The notes beneath the pieces are model-generated. The model made no database searches and was not told where the DNA came from. It saw only the letters and a list, made by a program, of their open reading frames with translations. A stretch of 16,709 nucleotides of DNA from Prochlorococcus sp. AG-455-E15 (GTDB lineage: Bacteria; Cyanobacteriota; Cyanobacteriia; PCC-6307; Cyanobiaceae), in contig QCQS01000020.1 of NCBI GenBank assembly GCA_003212115.1, forward strand, positions 1-16,709, given 5' to 3'. This document shows positions 1 through 6,396 of this stretch, in pieces; positions within the stretch are counted from its first letter, which is position 1, and every line of letters starts with the position of its first letter. Position numbers and translations under genes: made by a program.

Positions 1-958
1 TTAGATGATGCAAATATGCTCGAGAATAGGATTTACAGGTTTCGCATTTACAAGTTTTGTCAATCGGAGAAAAGTCATTTTTAAATCGAGCATTTCGCAA
101 ATTCAATCTTTCATCATTAAAAAATGCAGTCCCATGTCTCCCTAGTCTTGTAGGCAAAACACAGTCAAATATATCGAATCCATTAGCAACAGCTAGAGAA
201 ATTTCTTTTAAGGAGCCAATTCCCATTAAGTATCTTGGTTTATTTATTGGTAAGAATTTCGGGACGTAATTAATTACACTATGTATTTCTTCGACTGCCT
301 CGCCAACACTTACACCTCCCACTGCTATTCCAGGAAGATCAAAAGAACTTGTATATTTTGCACTGTATTCTCTCAATCTAGGATACTTTCCACCTTGAAC
401 TATACCGAATAATGCTTGATTGGATTTCTGATGAGTCTCAACACATTTTTGCAACCATGAATGAGTTCTTTGTAAAGAGTCCTCAATATCATTTTCGTTA
501 GCTGTATGCGGAGGACAATGATCAAAAGCCATCGCAACATCCGATCCAAGATCCATTTGAATCTGTATTACTTTTTCAGGTGATAAAAAAACATGACTAC
601 CATCTCTTGGATTTTTAAATTCCACGCCTTTATCAGAAATATTATTTAATTTGGCCAAACTAAAAACTTGATATCCTCCTGAATCAGTAAGAATAGGCTT
701 CGGCCAATTCATGAACTTATGTATTCCGCCAGATTCTTTAACTAGTTTTTCTCCAGGTTGTAAATGAAGATGAAAGGTATTTGAAAGAATCATTTCTGAT
801 CCTGTAGAGGTTAACTGCTTAGATGAAATTCCTTTAACAGTTGCCAAAGTACCCACAGGCATAAATTTTGGTGTGTTTACCTGACCATTTGGTGTATGAA
901 ATATACCAGTTCTTGCCGCTGTATTACTGCAATTCGATGTAATTTCAAATTCAAACAC
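1..958 (-). CDS. tgt: Queuine tRNA-ribosyltransferase (tRNA-guanine transglycosylase), C-terminus cut by window edge
   Basis: Exchanges guanine at wobble position 34 of GUN-anticodon tRNAs for a queuine precursor, in the cytoplasm. I translated 319 codons by hand. Visible family motifs are TDSGGYQVFSL (residues 91-101, with the conserved Asp92), GIVQGG (185-190), and FDCVLPTRLGRHG (264-276), where Asp265 matches the nucleophile of bacterial Tgt. The zinc-site cysteines C303, C305 and C308 (CxCxxC) are present; the fourth ligand, a His, should lie just beyond the window. The reading frame is still open at position 1, in the usual SRAYLHHL segment, so roughly the last 50 residues are missing. 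The start is GTG at 958-956. The only upstream in-frame codons before a stop at 967-965 are ATT and ATC, so GTG is the best choice. No Shine-Dalgarno sits at a usable distance. It is divergent from cobS, about 100 bases away. Confidence 0.95.
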   Translation of the reverse strand, partial: MFEFEITSNCSNTAARTGIFHTPNGQVNTPKFMPVGTLATVKGISSKQLTSTGSEMILSNTFHLHLQPGEKLVKESGGIHKFMNWPKPILTDSGGYQVFSLAKLNNISDKGVEFKNPRDGSHVFLSPEKVIQIQMDLGSDVAMAFDHCPPHTANENDIEDSLQRTHSWLQKCVETHQKSNQALFGIVQGGKYPRLREYSAKYTSSFDLPGIAVGGVSVGEAVEEIHSVINYVPKFLPINKPRYLMGIGSLKEISLAVANGFDIFDCVLPTRLGRHGTAFFNDERLNLRNARFKNDFSPIDKTCKCETCKSYSRAYLHHL

Positions 959-1056
959 GATAATTTATAAAATTTTTTGATCCTTTTTCATTAATTTACC
1001 CTATTATTTAATATTGAATCTATTTTTATCTCATCAAAAAATATTTAATAAAAAAT

Positions 1057-1797
1057 TTGGCAGGATCTTGGATTTTCTATACAACATTTCCAAAGATACC
1101 TTTAATTAATCCAGAATTTAAAAATATTGCACAATTTGCCCCGCCTTTAGGTTTTTTGATTGGAACAATACAGAGTTATATTTTTCTTTTTTTAACAACA
1201 AACTCTTGGTCAATTTATGCATCTGCATTAATTTGTTTGGCTTCAGGATATTTAATTACTGGTGGTCTACATATTGATGGTTTAATGGATACTTTCGATG
1301 GTATTTTTGCGGGTAAAAAGAAACGTTTAAAAGCCATGAAAGACAGTAAAGTTGGTTCCTTTGGCGTTCAAGCTTTAGTTTTTATAACTTTAATTCAAAT
1401 TGCTTGCATACTGAAAATTCAAAACCTAGTAATTTTTGTTTTACCTATATGCTTATTTTGGGGAAGATTTTCAAATTTATTTTTTATAGAAAAGTTTAAA
1501 TATATGAGTTATAAGAAAAAATCTGTTAGTCACAAAAAGTTTTGGAATGGATTTAAAAAAGAATCTTTGATCTCCATTATTTTTCTTTTGATTTTCATTG
1601 CATACCAAGTTGTTTCAATTACATCCCAAGCAATATTAATTAAATTTTTAATTCTTATTTTGATTGGTATTTTTCTAAGTTATTGTATCCCAAACATACT
1701 GGGTAATAAAATTGGAGGCTTTAACGGAGATGCCTGCGGTGCAAGTGTTGTTTTAGTTGAAACTGCAATGTTATTTATGCATGCAATTCTTTTATAG
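1057..1797 (+). CDS. cobS: Adenosylcobinamide-GDP ribazoletransferase (cobalamin synthase)
   Basis: Integral membrane enzyme that joins adenosylcobinamide-GDP to the activated lower-ligand nucleoside, the last assembly step of the corrinoid nucleotide loop. The family signature GGLHIDGLMDTFDG lies at residues 69-82, followed by RLKAMKDSKVGSFG (90-103). Several hydrophobic segments follow, and a C-terminal GGFNGDACGA segment is typical of CobS. Length (about 246 aa) is normal. The start is uncertain: no ATG precedes residue 1, so I use TTG at 1057, but the frame stays open upstream to a TGA at 1015 and an ATT/ATA-type start cannot be excluded. No Shine-Dalgarno is visible. Its 3' end overlaps the convergent kinase gene by 23 bases. 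Cyanobacteria are known to make pseudocobalamin (adenine as lower ligand), so the substrate in vivo may be an adenine nucleoside rather than the dimethylbenzimidazole form; that is family knowledge, not visible here. Confidence 0.9.
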   Translation: MAGSWIFYTTFPKIPLINPEFKNIAQFAPPLGFLIGTIQSYIFLFLTTNSWSIYASALICLASGYLITGGLHIDGLMDTFDGIFAGKKKRLKAMKDSKVGSFGVQALVFITLIQIACILKIQNLVIFVLPICLFWGRFSNLFFIEKFKYMSYKKKSVSHKKFWNGFKKESLISIIFLLIFIAYQVVSITSQAILIKFLILILIGIFLSYCIPNILGNKIGGFNGDACGASVVLVETAMLFMHAILL

Positions 1798-2911
1798 GTA
1801 GTTCTAAATAAAAAATATTTTTCTTCTTAAGACTTTTTGATTTCTCAGTATTAACTACCGAGTTATTTTCCAGCAATCTCAAATCTCCTCCAATTTGTTT
1901 TGCTAATTTCCTCGCTAAGAAAAGTCCCACGCCAGTGCCGTCCTTCTTTTTCGCAGCAGATCCTCTAAAACCTTTTTCAAAAATTTTCTCGTTTTCATTT
2001 TTGGTTATTTTTTTACCATCATCAAATATACAAAGTCCATTACTCGTAATTGCGAGCCCAATTTCAGCATCTTTTTGGGCATATTTAAACGCATTTTCTA
2101 ATAAATTGGCCACAATTTCGGCAATTACAGCATATTTAGCCTTTAATGGCGATAAAGTCCAATCTGGCCAAAAAGAAGGTTCGGTCCAATCTCTATTCTC
2201 TAAATCCGCATTCGCTTTACCCCTTTCTAATATTGGCCTCAATAAACTCTGTACAGTTATTACCTTTTTATTATCTAAATTTGGTGGTAATAATAATCTT
2301 TCCTCTCCGATTTCTAGAGGAAGTTGAATAGGTGAATTTAATTGAGCAAAGGAATCCATATATTGATTAATTTGTTTTTGCTCTATTATCATGCGTTCGA
2401 CTATTTCAATAGAGTCATTATCTGAACCAAGTCTTTTTATTAGTAACTTTGCATATGTCGTAATAGCAGCCAATGGATTCCTCAATTGATGGATTATGAC
2501 ATTGACCTGATTTTTTAAATAATTGATTTCTTCATTTTTATTTTGACGTTCTAATTCGATAGAGACGCATTTAGCTAAAGATATTGCAAGCGCTTTTAAT
2601 CTAGAATCAAGAGAGACCGGCCAATTTCCCCCTTTTAAATCAGTTTCTACCCTTAGGACACCAAGTAGAATATCGTTTTCTTGAAGCGGATACCATCTTC
2701 TGTTAGGCGATGAAACTTTTAGTGAAGGGTCGTCTTCTATTGATGTAAGTAGCCTATCAATTTGTGGCCATTGACCAATCATTTCAAAAGATGCTTTAGT
2801 TCCTTGCTTAGCTGAAGCAAGATACATAACTAAATTAGTCACGCCCATTGAGCAGCCAAAACTCTCTAGCTGTTTTATGATTAGTTCTTCAAATTTTTTT
2901 GAAAGATTCAT
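1775..2911 (-). CDS. Sensor histidine kinase, GAF-like domain plus kinase core, Hik2/CSK-like
   Basis: Soluble two-component kinase of 378 aa with no membrane segment. The N-terminal half (about 1-120) reads as a GAF-like sensor domain, including RRWYPLQ (71-77) and LLGVLRVE (82-89). The phosphorylated-His box is HQLRNPLAA, with His141. Then come the N box NLLENAFKYA (269-278, Asn273), a DDG segment (297-299), an F-box-like FEKGFRG (311-317) and the G box DGTGVGLFLARKLAKQIGG (324-342). A cytoplasmic GAF sensor followed by an HQ(L/I)RNPL-type H box is what I remember of the cyanobacterial Hik2 family, relatives of plastid Chloroplast Sensor Kinase, thought to sense plastoquinone redox state. 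Cys20 lies where CSK proteins carry an iron-sulfur ligand cysteine. No response regulator gene is adjacent, so its partner is encoded elsewhere. The kinase call is certain; the Hik2 assignment is a family inference. Confidence 0.88.
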   Translation of the reverse strand: MNLSKKFEELIIKQLESFGCSMGVTNLVMYLASAKQGTKASFEMIGQWPQIDRLLTSIEDDPSLKVSSPNRRWYPLQENDILLGVLRVETDLKGGNWPVSLDSRLKALAISLAKCVSIELERQNKNEEINYLKNQVNVIIHQLRNPLAAITTYAKLLIKRLGSDNDSIEIVERMIIEQKQINQYMDSFAQLNSPIQLPLEIGEERLLLPPNLDNKKVITVQSLLRPILERGKANADLENRDWTEPSFWPDWTLSPLKAKYAVIAEIVANLLENAFKYAQKDAEIGLAITSNGLCIFDDGKKITKNENEKIFEKGFRGSAAKKKDGTGVGLFLARKLAKQIGGDLRLLENNSVVNTEKSKSLKKKNIFYLELPIKELHA

Positions 2912-3161
2912 AATTAATGAAATTTTGAGAATTTTTTTTTAAAAAAACTTGAAAAGGGCTTGTAAAATATGAAAAAAGTATTAAGATATATAAAGAGGTC
3001 TGACTTTTGCCAGCCTTAAATATGAATATTTAATCATATTTTAGCTACATCAGGGGTTGATGGGTCCTCTATGTAATTTGAAGTGAATTTAAAATCACAT
3101 ATATAAGATTAGTGAAAATAAATAAGACTAATCTCATTAATAATTTCAGGAGTACCAATCA
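2912..3161 (+). promoter_or_regulatory. Upstream region of the DUF3155-like gene: promoter-like element and inverted repeats
   Basis: This 250-base divergent gap is the longest gene-free stretch in the window. It contains, in order: a possible TATATA-type -10 near 2987-2994; a perfect AT palindrome with 8-base arms TTAAATAT/ATATTTAA around GA (3016-3033); a possible hairpin with TACAT (3046-3050) pairing ATGTA (3071-3075) plus inner AGG/CCT; a promoter-like pair TTGAAG (3078-3083) and TATATA (3100-3105, 16-base spacer) or TATAAG (3102-3107, 18-base spacer); and an inverted repeat AGATTAGT/ACTAATCT (3106-3113 and 3127-3134). The repeat would straddle the predicted transcription start and could be an operator or a 5'-UTR hairpin. 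No known riboswitch or Yfr RNA motif was recognised. The promoter also serving the kinase on the minus strand was not identified. Confidence 0.4.
3148..3152 (+). promoter_or_regulatory. Shine-Dalgarno AGGAG of the DUF3155-like gene
   Basis: AGGAG lies 9 bases before the ATG at 3162 and fixes that start. It is the only clear canonical ribosome-binding site in front of any gene in this window; the other starts I inspected are preceded by plain AT-rich sequence. That suggests this message is translated efficiently. Confidence 0.75.
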
Positions 3162-3530
3162 ATGTCCAAAAAAAGAAAAAGAATCAGCAGAAGAAGATTG
3201 GCTGGCCAAAGAGTAATGGCTCATGTACCTATTTATCATATCGAAACTGGCAAACATAAACCAGTTACAGCAGCAAGAAGATTTATAGCGGAAAATGGAC
3301 TCTCTGCACCTTCAGTTTTCAATGTCAGAAGAAATGAGCATACAACCGATAGGTTTTTTTGGGGTGAAAAAGGGTTATTTAGCGCCCAATATGCTGAAGA
3401 GAATCATTTTCTATTTCCATCACTAAAAGTTGTAGTTGAAGGAATTGGTGAAGAAAAAATATTTGAGGGTCTAGAACTTACTGCAGATGATTGGGAAGAG
3501 ATTGAAGAATATGAATATGCTTTTGTTTAA
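3162..3530 (+). CDS. Small cyanobacterial protein, DUF3155-like
   Basis: A 122-aa soluble protein of unknown function. From memory the pattern (basic start, KPVTAARRFI, then RNEHTTDRFFWGEKGLFSAQYAEENHFLFPSL in pieces) matches the cyanobacteria-specific DUF3155 family; I could not run a profile search. The first 17 residues are strongly basic (KKRKR at 3-7, RRR at 10-12, Arg17), while the last 18 are strongly acidic (TADDWEEIEEYEYAFV region, eight Asp/Glu). The middle contains the conserved-looking RNEHTTDRFFWGEKGLF block. There is no signal peptide or membrane segment. The basic tail could contact RNA or DNA, but that is inference. The ATG is supported by AGGAG. The stop codon shares its TTAA with the stop of the convergent esterase gene, so no terminator can fit between them. 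Confidence 0.85.
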   Translation: MSKKRKRISRRRLAGQRVMAHVPIYHIETGKHKPVTAARRFIAENGLSAPSVFNVRRNEHTTDRFFWGEKGLFSAQYAEENHFLFPSLKVVVEGIGEEKIFEGLELTADDWEEIEEYEYAFV

Positions 3531-4144
3531 AAAATATTACTTATATTTGAACTTATAAAATTAATTAAATTTGAATCAATTTGATGAAATCCATCGAATT
3601 CTAATAATTCACAAAATTTAGAAGTTTTACTTTTTACCTTTTCATAAATAGTTCTAGAAGCATCTATAGGTACGACATCATCTAATAAACCATGACTAAT
3701 AATCAACGGCGAGCATTTTTCTCCCGGAGCCCAGTTGGGGTGAGGATAACCACTACAAGCAACAATTAATCCAAAGTTTAATTTAAATCCTGCATCAATT
3801 GCCATTGCCGCCCCTTGAGAGAACCCCAACAAAATTGTTTTTCTTAGTGGAATCTGATCGGTATCAAATTTTTTTAATGTAAGTAAAAGTTTATTTACTT
3901 CTAACTCAGCTCCATTCCAATCATGTGGGTATAATCCATACCACTGTCTTCCCTGACCACTTGGATGTAGTCCAGGGGCCCGCAATGATATTACCTCAAA
4001 ATCAAGATTTATTTTTTCAGTCATCTCCTTTCCAAATGTTAAAAGGTCATCTGAATCAGCTCCCCAACCATGCATCAATATAATTCTATGAGTTGCAGTT
4101 TGAGAGCTAATCGAGACAAATTCATGATCGATAGCATATTTCAT
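3527..4144 (-). CDS. Serine esterase, phospholipase/carboxylesterase family (alpha/beta hydrolase)
   Basis: A 205-aa cytoplasmic alpha/beta hydrolase of the small carboxylesterase/lysophospholipase (YpfH-like) group. The oxyanion-hole region is LMHGWGAD (23-30). The nucleophile elbow is GFSQGAA with Ser109, the acid is most likely Asp155 in HGLLDDVVP, and the base is His187 in FDGFHQI, so the full catalytic triad is present. Length is typical. The natural substrate cannot be read from the sequence; it hydrolyses a carboxylic ester or thioester of some kind. It is divergent from purH with only 33 bases between the starts, so their promoters must overlap or extend into the opposing genes. Its last four bases overlap the DUF3155-like gene. 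Confidence 0.85.
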   Translation of the reverse strand: MKYAIDHEFVSISSQTATHRIILMHGWGADSDDLLTFGKEMTEKINLDFEVISLRAPGLHPSGQGRQWYGLYPHDWNGAELEVNKLLLTLKKFDTDQIPLRKTILLGFSQGAAMAIDAGFKLNFGLIVACSGYPHPNWAPGEKCSPLIISHGLLDDVVPIDASRTIYEKVKSKTSKFCELLEFDGFHQIDSNLINFISSNISNIF

Positions 4145-4177
4145 GTTTATATTCTTAAGTAAGTAAACTTTTCCATA

Positions 4178-5731
4178 ATGTCACCATTAGCTCTAGTAAG
4201 TGTCTCTGATAAAAGAAAATTAATCCCATTTTGTAAAGAATTGGTAGAGCAATTTAATTATAAAATTCTATCAAGTGGGGGTACTGCTAAACATCTTATA
4301 GAGGCAGAAATTCCAGTTATTAAAGTTGCAGATTTTACTAATTCTCCAGAAATTCTTGGAGGAAGAGTTAAAACTTTACATCCAAAAATACACGGGGGAA
4401 TATTAGCTAAAAGAACTAATGAAGAACATAAAAAAGATATAGAAGCTAATAATCTTGAGTTAATTGACCTAGTAGTTGTCAATTTATATCCTTTTAAAAA
4501 AACTGTAGATGAGGGAGGTAAATGGGAAGATGCGGTTGAAAATATCGATATCGGAGGGCCATCAATGATTCGTTCTGCAGCTAAAAACCATAAAGATGTT
4601 TCCGTTTTAGTGGATCCTAGTCAGTATCAAAATTTTCTTGAAGAAAGTAAAAAAGGTGAATTAAAGGAATCATATAAAGCAAAATTAGCCCTTGAAGCTT
4701 TTCAACATACAGCAGACTATGACACTGCAATATCTAATTGGATAAGAAAAGAAAGAGGTTTACAATCTTCCAAATATATCGAATCTTATCCACTAATCAA
4801 AACCTTAAGATATGGGGAGAATCCACATCAAAAAGCTTTTTGGTATGGTTTAAGTAACATTGGCTGGAAATCAGCAGAACAATTACAAGGTAAAGACTTA
4901 AGTTATAACAATTTATTGGATCTAGAGTCGGCACTTTCAACTGTTTTAGAATTTGGCTACACAGAAAAAAATGAACTTAAAACCGACATGTTTGCTTCTG
5001 TTATTCTTAAACACAATAATCCATGTGGTGCCTCTATAAGTAATTCAGCTTCTCAAGCATTTTTGAATGCTTTGGAATGCGATTCTGTTAGCGCATTTGG
5101 AGGAATAGTTGCTTTTAATTGCAATGTTGATAGTGAGACAGCAATTCACCTTAAAGATATTTTCTTAGAGTGTATCGTCGCTCCATCCTTTGATGATGAA
5201 GCTTTAGAAATTTTAAAAGTTAAAAAGAATTTAAGAATTTTAAAATTATCCAAAGATCAGCTTCCAAAAAAGAATCAAACTTCTACTAAATCAATAATGG
5301 GAGGATTACTAGTTCAAGATACTGACGATAATAAAGAAAAAACTGAAAATTGGATTTCAGTAACTAATAAAAATCCGAGTAACCAAATTAACTTAGATCT
5401 AAATTTTGCATGGAAAATTTGTAAACACGTTAAATCTAATGCCATTGTTATTGCAAAAGACCAAAAAACTATTGGTATTGGAGCTGGACAAATGAATAGA
5501 GTTGGAGCTGCAAAAATTGCACTAAAAGCAGCTGGAAGGTTATGTTCTGATGCTGTCTTGGCTAGCGATGGTTTTTTACCATTTGCAGATACCGTAGAAC
5601 TAGCAAATGAATATGGAATAAAGGCTATTATTCAACCTGGAGGAAGTCTTAGAGACCAAGAAAGTATTGATATGTGTAATTTAAAAGGAATATCAATGGT
5701 ATTTACGCAAAAGAGGCACTTTCTACATTAA
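4178..5731 (+). CDS. purH: Bifunctional AICAR transformylase / IMP cyclohydrolase
   Basis: Carries out the last two steps of purine synthesis: formylation of AICAR with 10-formyl-tetrahydrofolate, then ring closure to IMP, in the cytoplasm. The N-terminal cyclohydrolase (MGS-like) domain begins at once (ALVSVSDK, then LSSGGTAKHL at 31-40) and includes GGRVKTLHPKIHGGIL (61-76, Lys65). The transformylase domain includes LRYGENPHQKA (210-220) and the catalytic KHNNPCG, Lys278-His279. The C-terminus has IGAGQMNRVGAAKIAL, SDGFLPF, and IIQPGGSLRDQESID, all typical. At 517 aa it is complete. The folate co-substrate links it to glyA further along the window. It ends one base from the convergent doxX-like gene, leaving no room for a terminator. 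Confidence 0.98.
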   Translation: MSPLALVSVSDKRKLIPFCKELVEQFNYKILSSGGTAKHLIEAEIPVIKVADFTNSPEILGGRVKTLHPKIHGGILAKRTNEEHKKDIEANNLELIDLVVVNLYPFKKTVDEGGKWEDAVENIDIGGPSMIRSAAKNHKDVSVLVDPSQYQNFLEESKKGELKESYKAKLALEAFQHTADYDTAISNWIRKERGLQSSKYIESYPLIKTLRYGENPHQKAFWYGLSNIGWKSAEQLQGKDLSYNNLLDLESALSTVLEFGYTEKNELKTDMFASVILKHNNPCGASISNSASQAFLNALECDSVSAFGGIVAFNCNVDSETAIHLKDIFLECIVAPSFDDEALEILKVKKNLRILKLSKDQLPKKNQTSTKSIMGGLLVQDTDDNKEKTENWISVTNKNPSNQINLDLNFAWKICKHVKSNAIVIAKDQKTIGIGAGQMNRVGAAKIALKAAGRLCSDAVLASDGFLPFADTVELANEYGIKAIIQPGGSLRDQESIDMCNLKGISMVFTQKRHFLH

Positions 5732-5732
5732 A

Positions 5733-6293
5733 TTAAGTTGATTTTGGATAATATGTAATCTTGTTAGTTTTTCTAAATAAAGATAGCCTGCCTGGACCTG
5801 CACATAGAAAGTAGAGAGAAATAGCCCCATATATAAAAGACAATTCGAAAGCATAATTATGACCCTCAACCACTGCCAGAGGAAAACCTTCTAGTCCAGT
5901 ATCAAGGAGATGAAAATAAACTGCAAATGCCATGGTTGAAAATAGACCTAGAGAAGAAAGCCTCGCAAAAATCCCCAAACCCAATCCTACTGGACATACC
6001 AATTGAGTAATTGCTGCTCCAAAAGTCCAAATAACAGGATCGCCTGGCAAAAATGGGAAGTACTTCCCAACTACAAACTCAGCAAAACCCTGCGGGTCCT
6101 GAAGTTTCTCAAGGCCATGATGAATCATCAAAGCACAAAAACCTATTCTTAAAACAAAAATCGATAATTCACCAAGGATATTTACTTCTGACCCTGAAGA
6201 TGAATTTGCAACTACAACTTCAACTTTTTGGGGAGCTTTAGTTCTATTCATACTTGCAGTTTGAACCTGATTAGGTTGTGCTTTGTCTTCCAT
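5733..6293 (-). CDS. DoxX-family membrane protein
   Basis: A 186-aa protein with a polar N-terminal tail (about 1-38, rich in Gln, Ser and Val) followed by about four hydrophobic segments: roughly 41-59, 87-109, 113-130 and 148-165. The first helix ends in the DoxX-like pattern RIGFCALMIHHGLEKL (49-64), and the protein closes with GPGRLSLF (166-173), common in DoxX proteins. The general role is unknown: the family is linked to membrane redox and sulfur or oxidative-stress functions in other bacteria, but nothing here fixes a substrate. It lies 103 bases downstream of ispH on the same strand. No strong terminator was seen between them, so read-through is possible. The tail before the first helix is longer than in many relatives. 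Confidence 0.8.
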   Translation of the reverse strand: MEDKAQPNQVQTASMNRTKAPQKVEVVVANSSSGSEVNILGELSIFVLRIGFCALMIHHGLEKLQDPQGFAEFVVGKYFPFLPGDPVIWTFGAAITQLVCPVGLGLGIFARLSSLGLFSTMAFAVYFHLLDTGLEGFPLAVVEGHNYAFELSFIYGAISLYFLCAGPGRLSLFRKTNKITYYPKST

Positions 6294-6396
6294 ACTTCAA
6301 TAAGTTTTCATTATTCTAGTTAATAAAGTAGATCTTTTGGAATTATCTGACTAATAAATTAAAAAAACTCAGCAAATTTATAAATGGATGACAAAT

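Noticed and set aside
57..269. Open frame of 70 codons on the plus strand
   Set aside because: It lies entirely inside tgt on the other strand, which has clear family motifs; this is a shadow frame.
959..1056. Cobalamin riboswitch upstream of cobS
   Set aside because: The gap is too short (about 98 bases) and no B12-box-like sequence was seen.
1935..2331. Two plus-strand frames (130 and 61 codons) in the kinase gene
   Set aside because: Antisense to the kinase domain with its H, N and G boxes; no family resemblance.
2912..3161. tmRNA, SRP RNA or known Yfr small RNA in the large gap
   Set aside because: None of the diagnostic motifs I know for these RNAs was present; only generic dyads remain.
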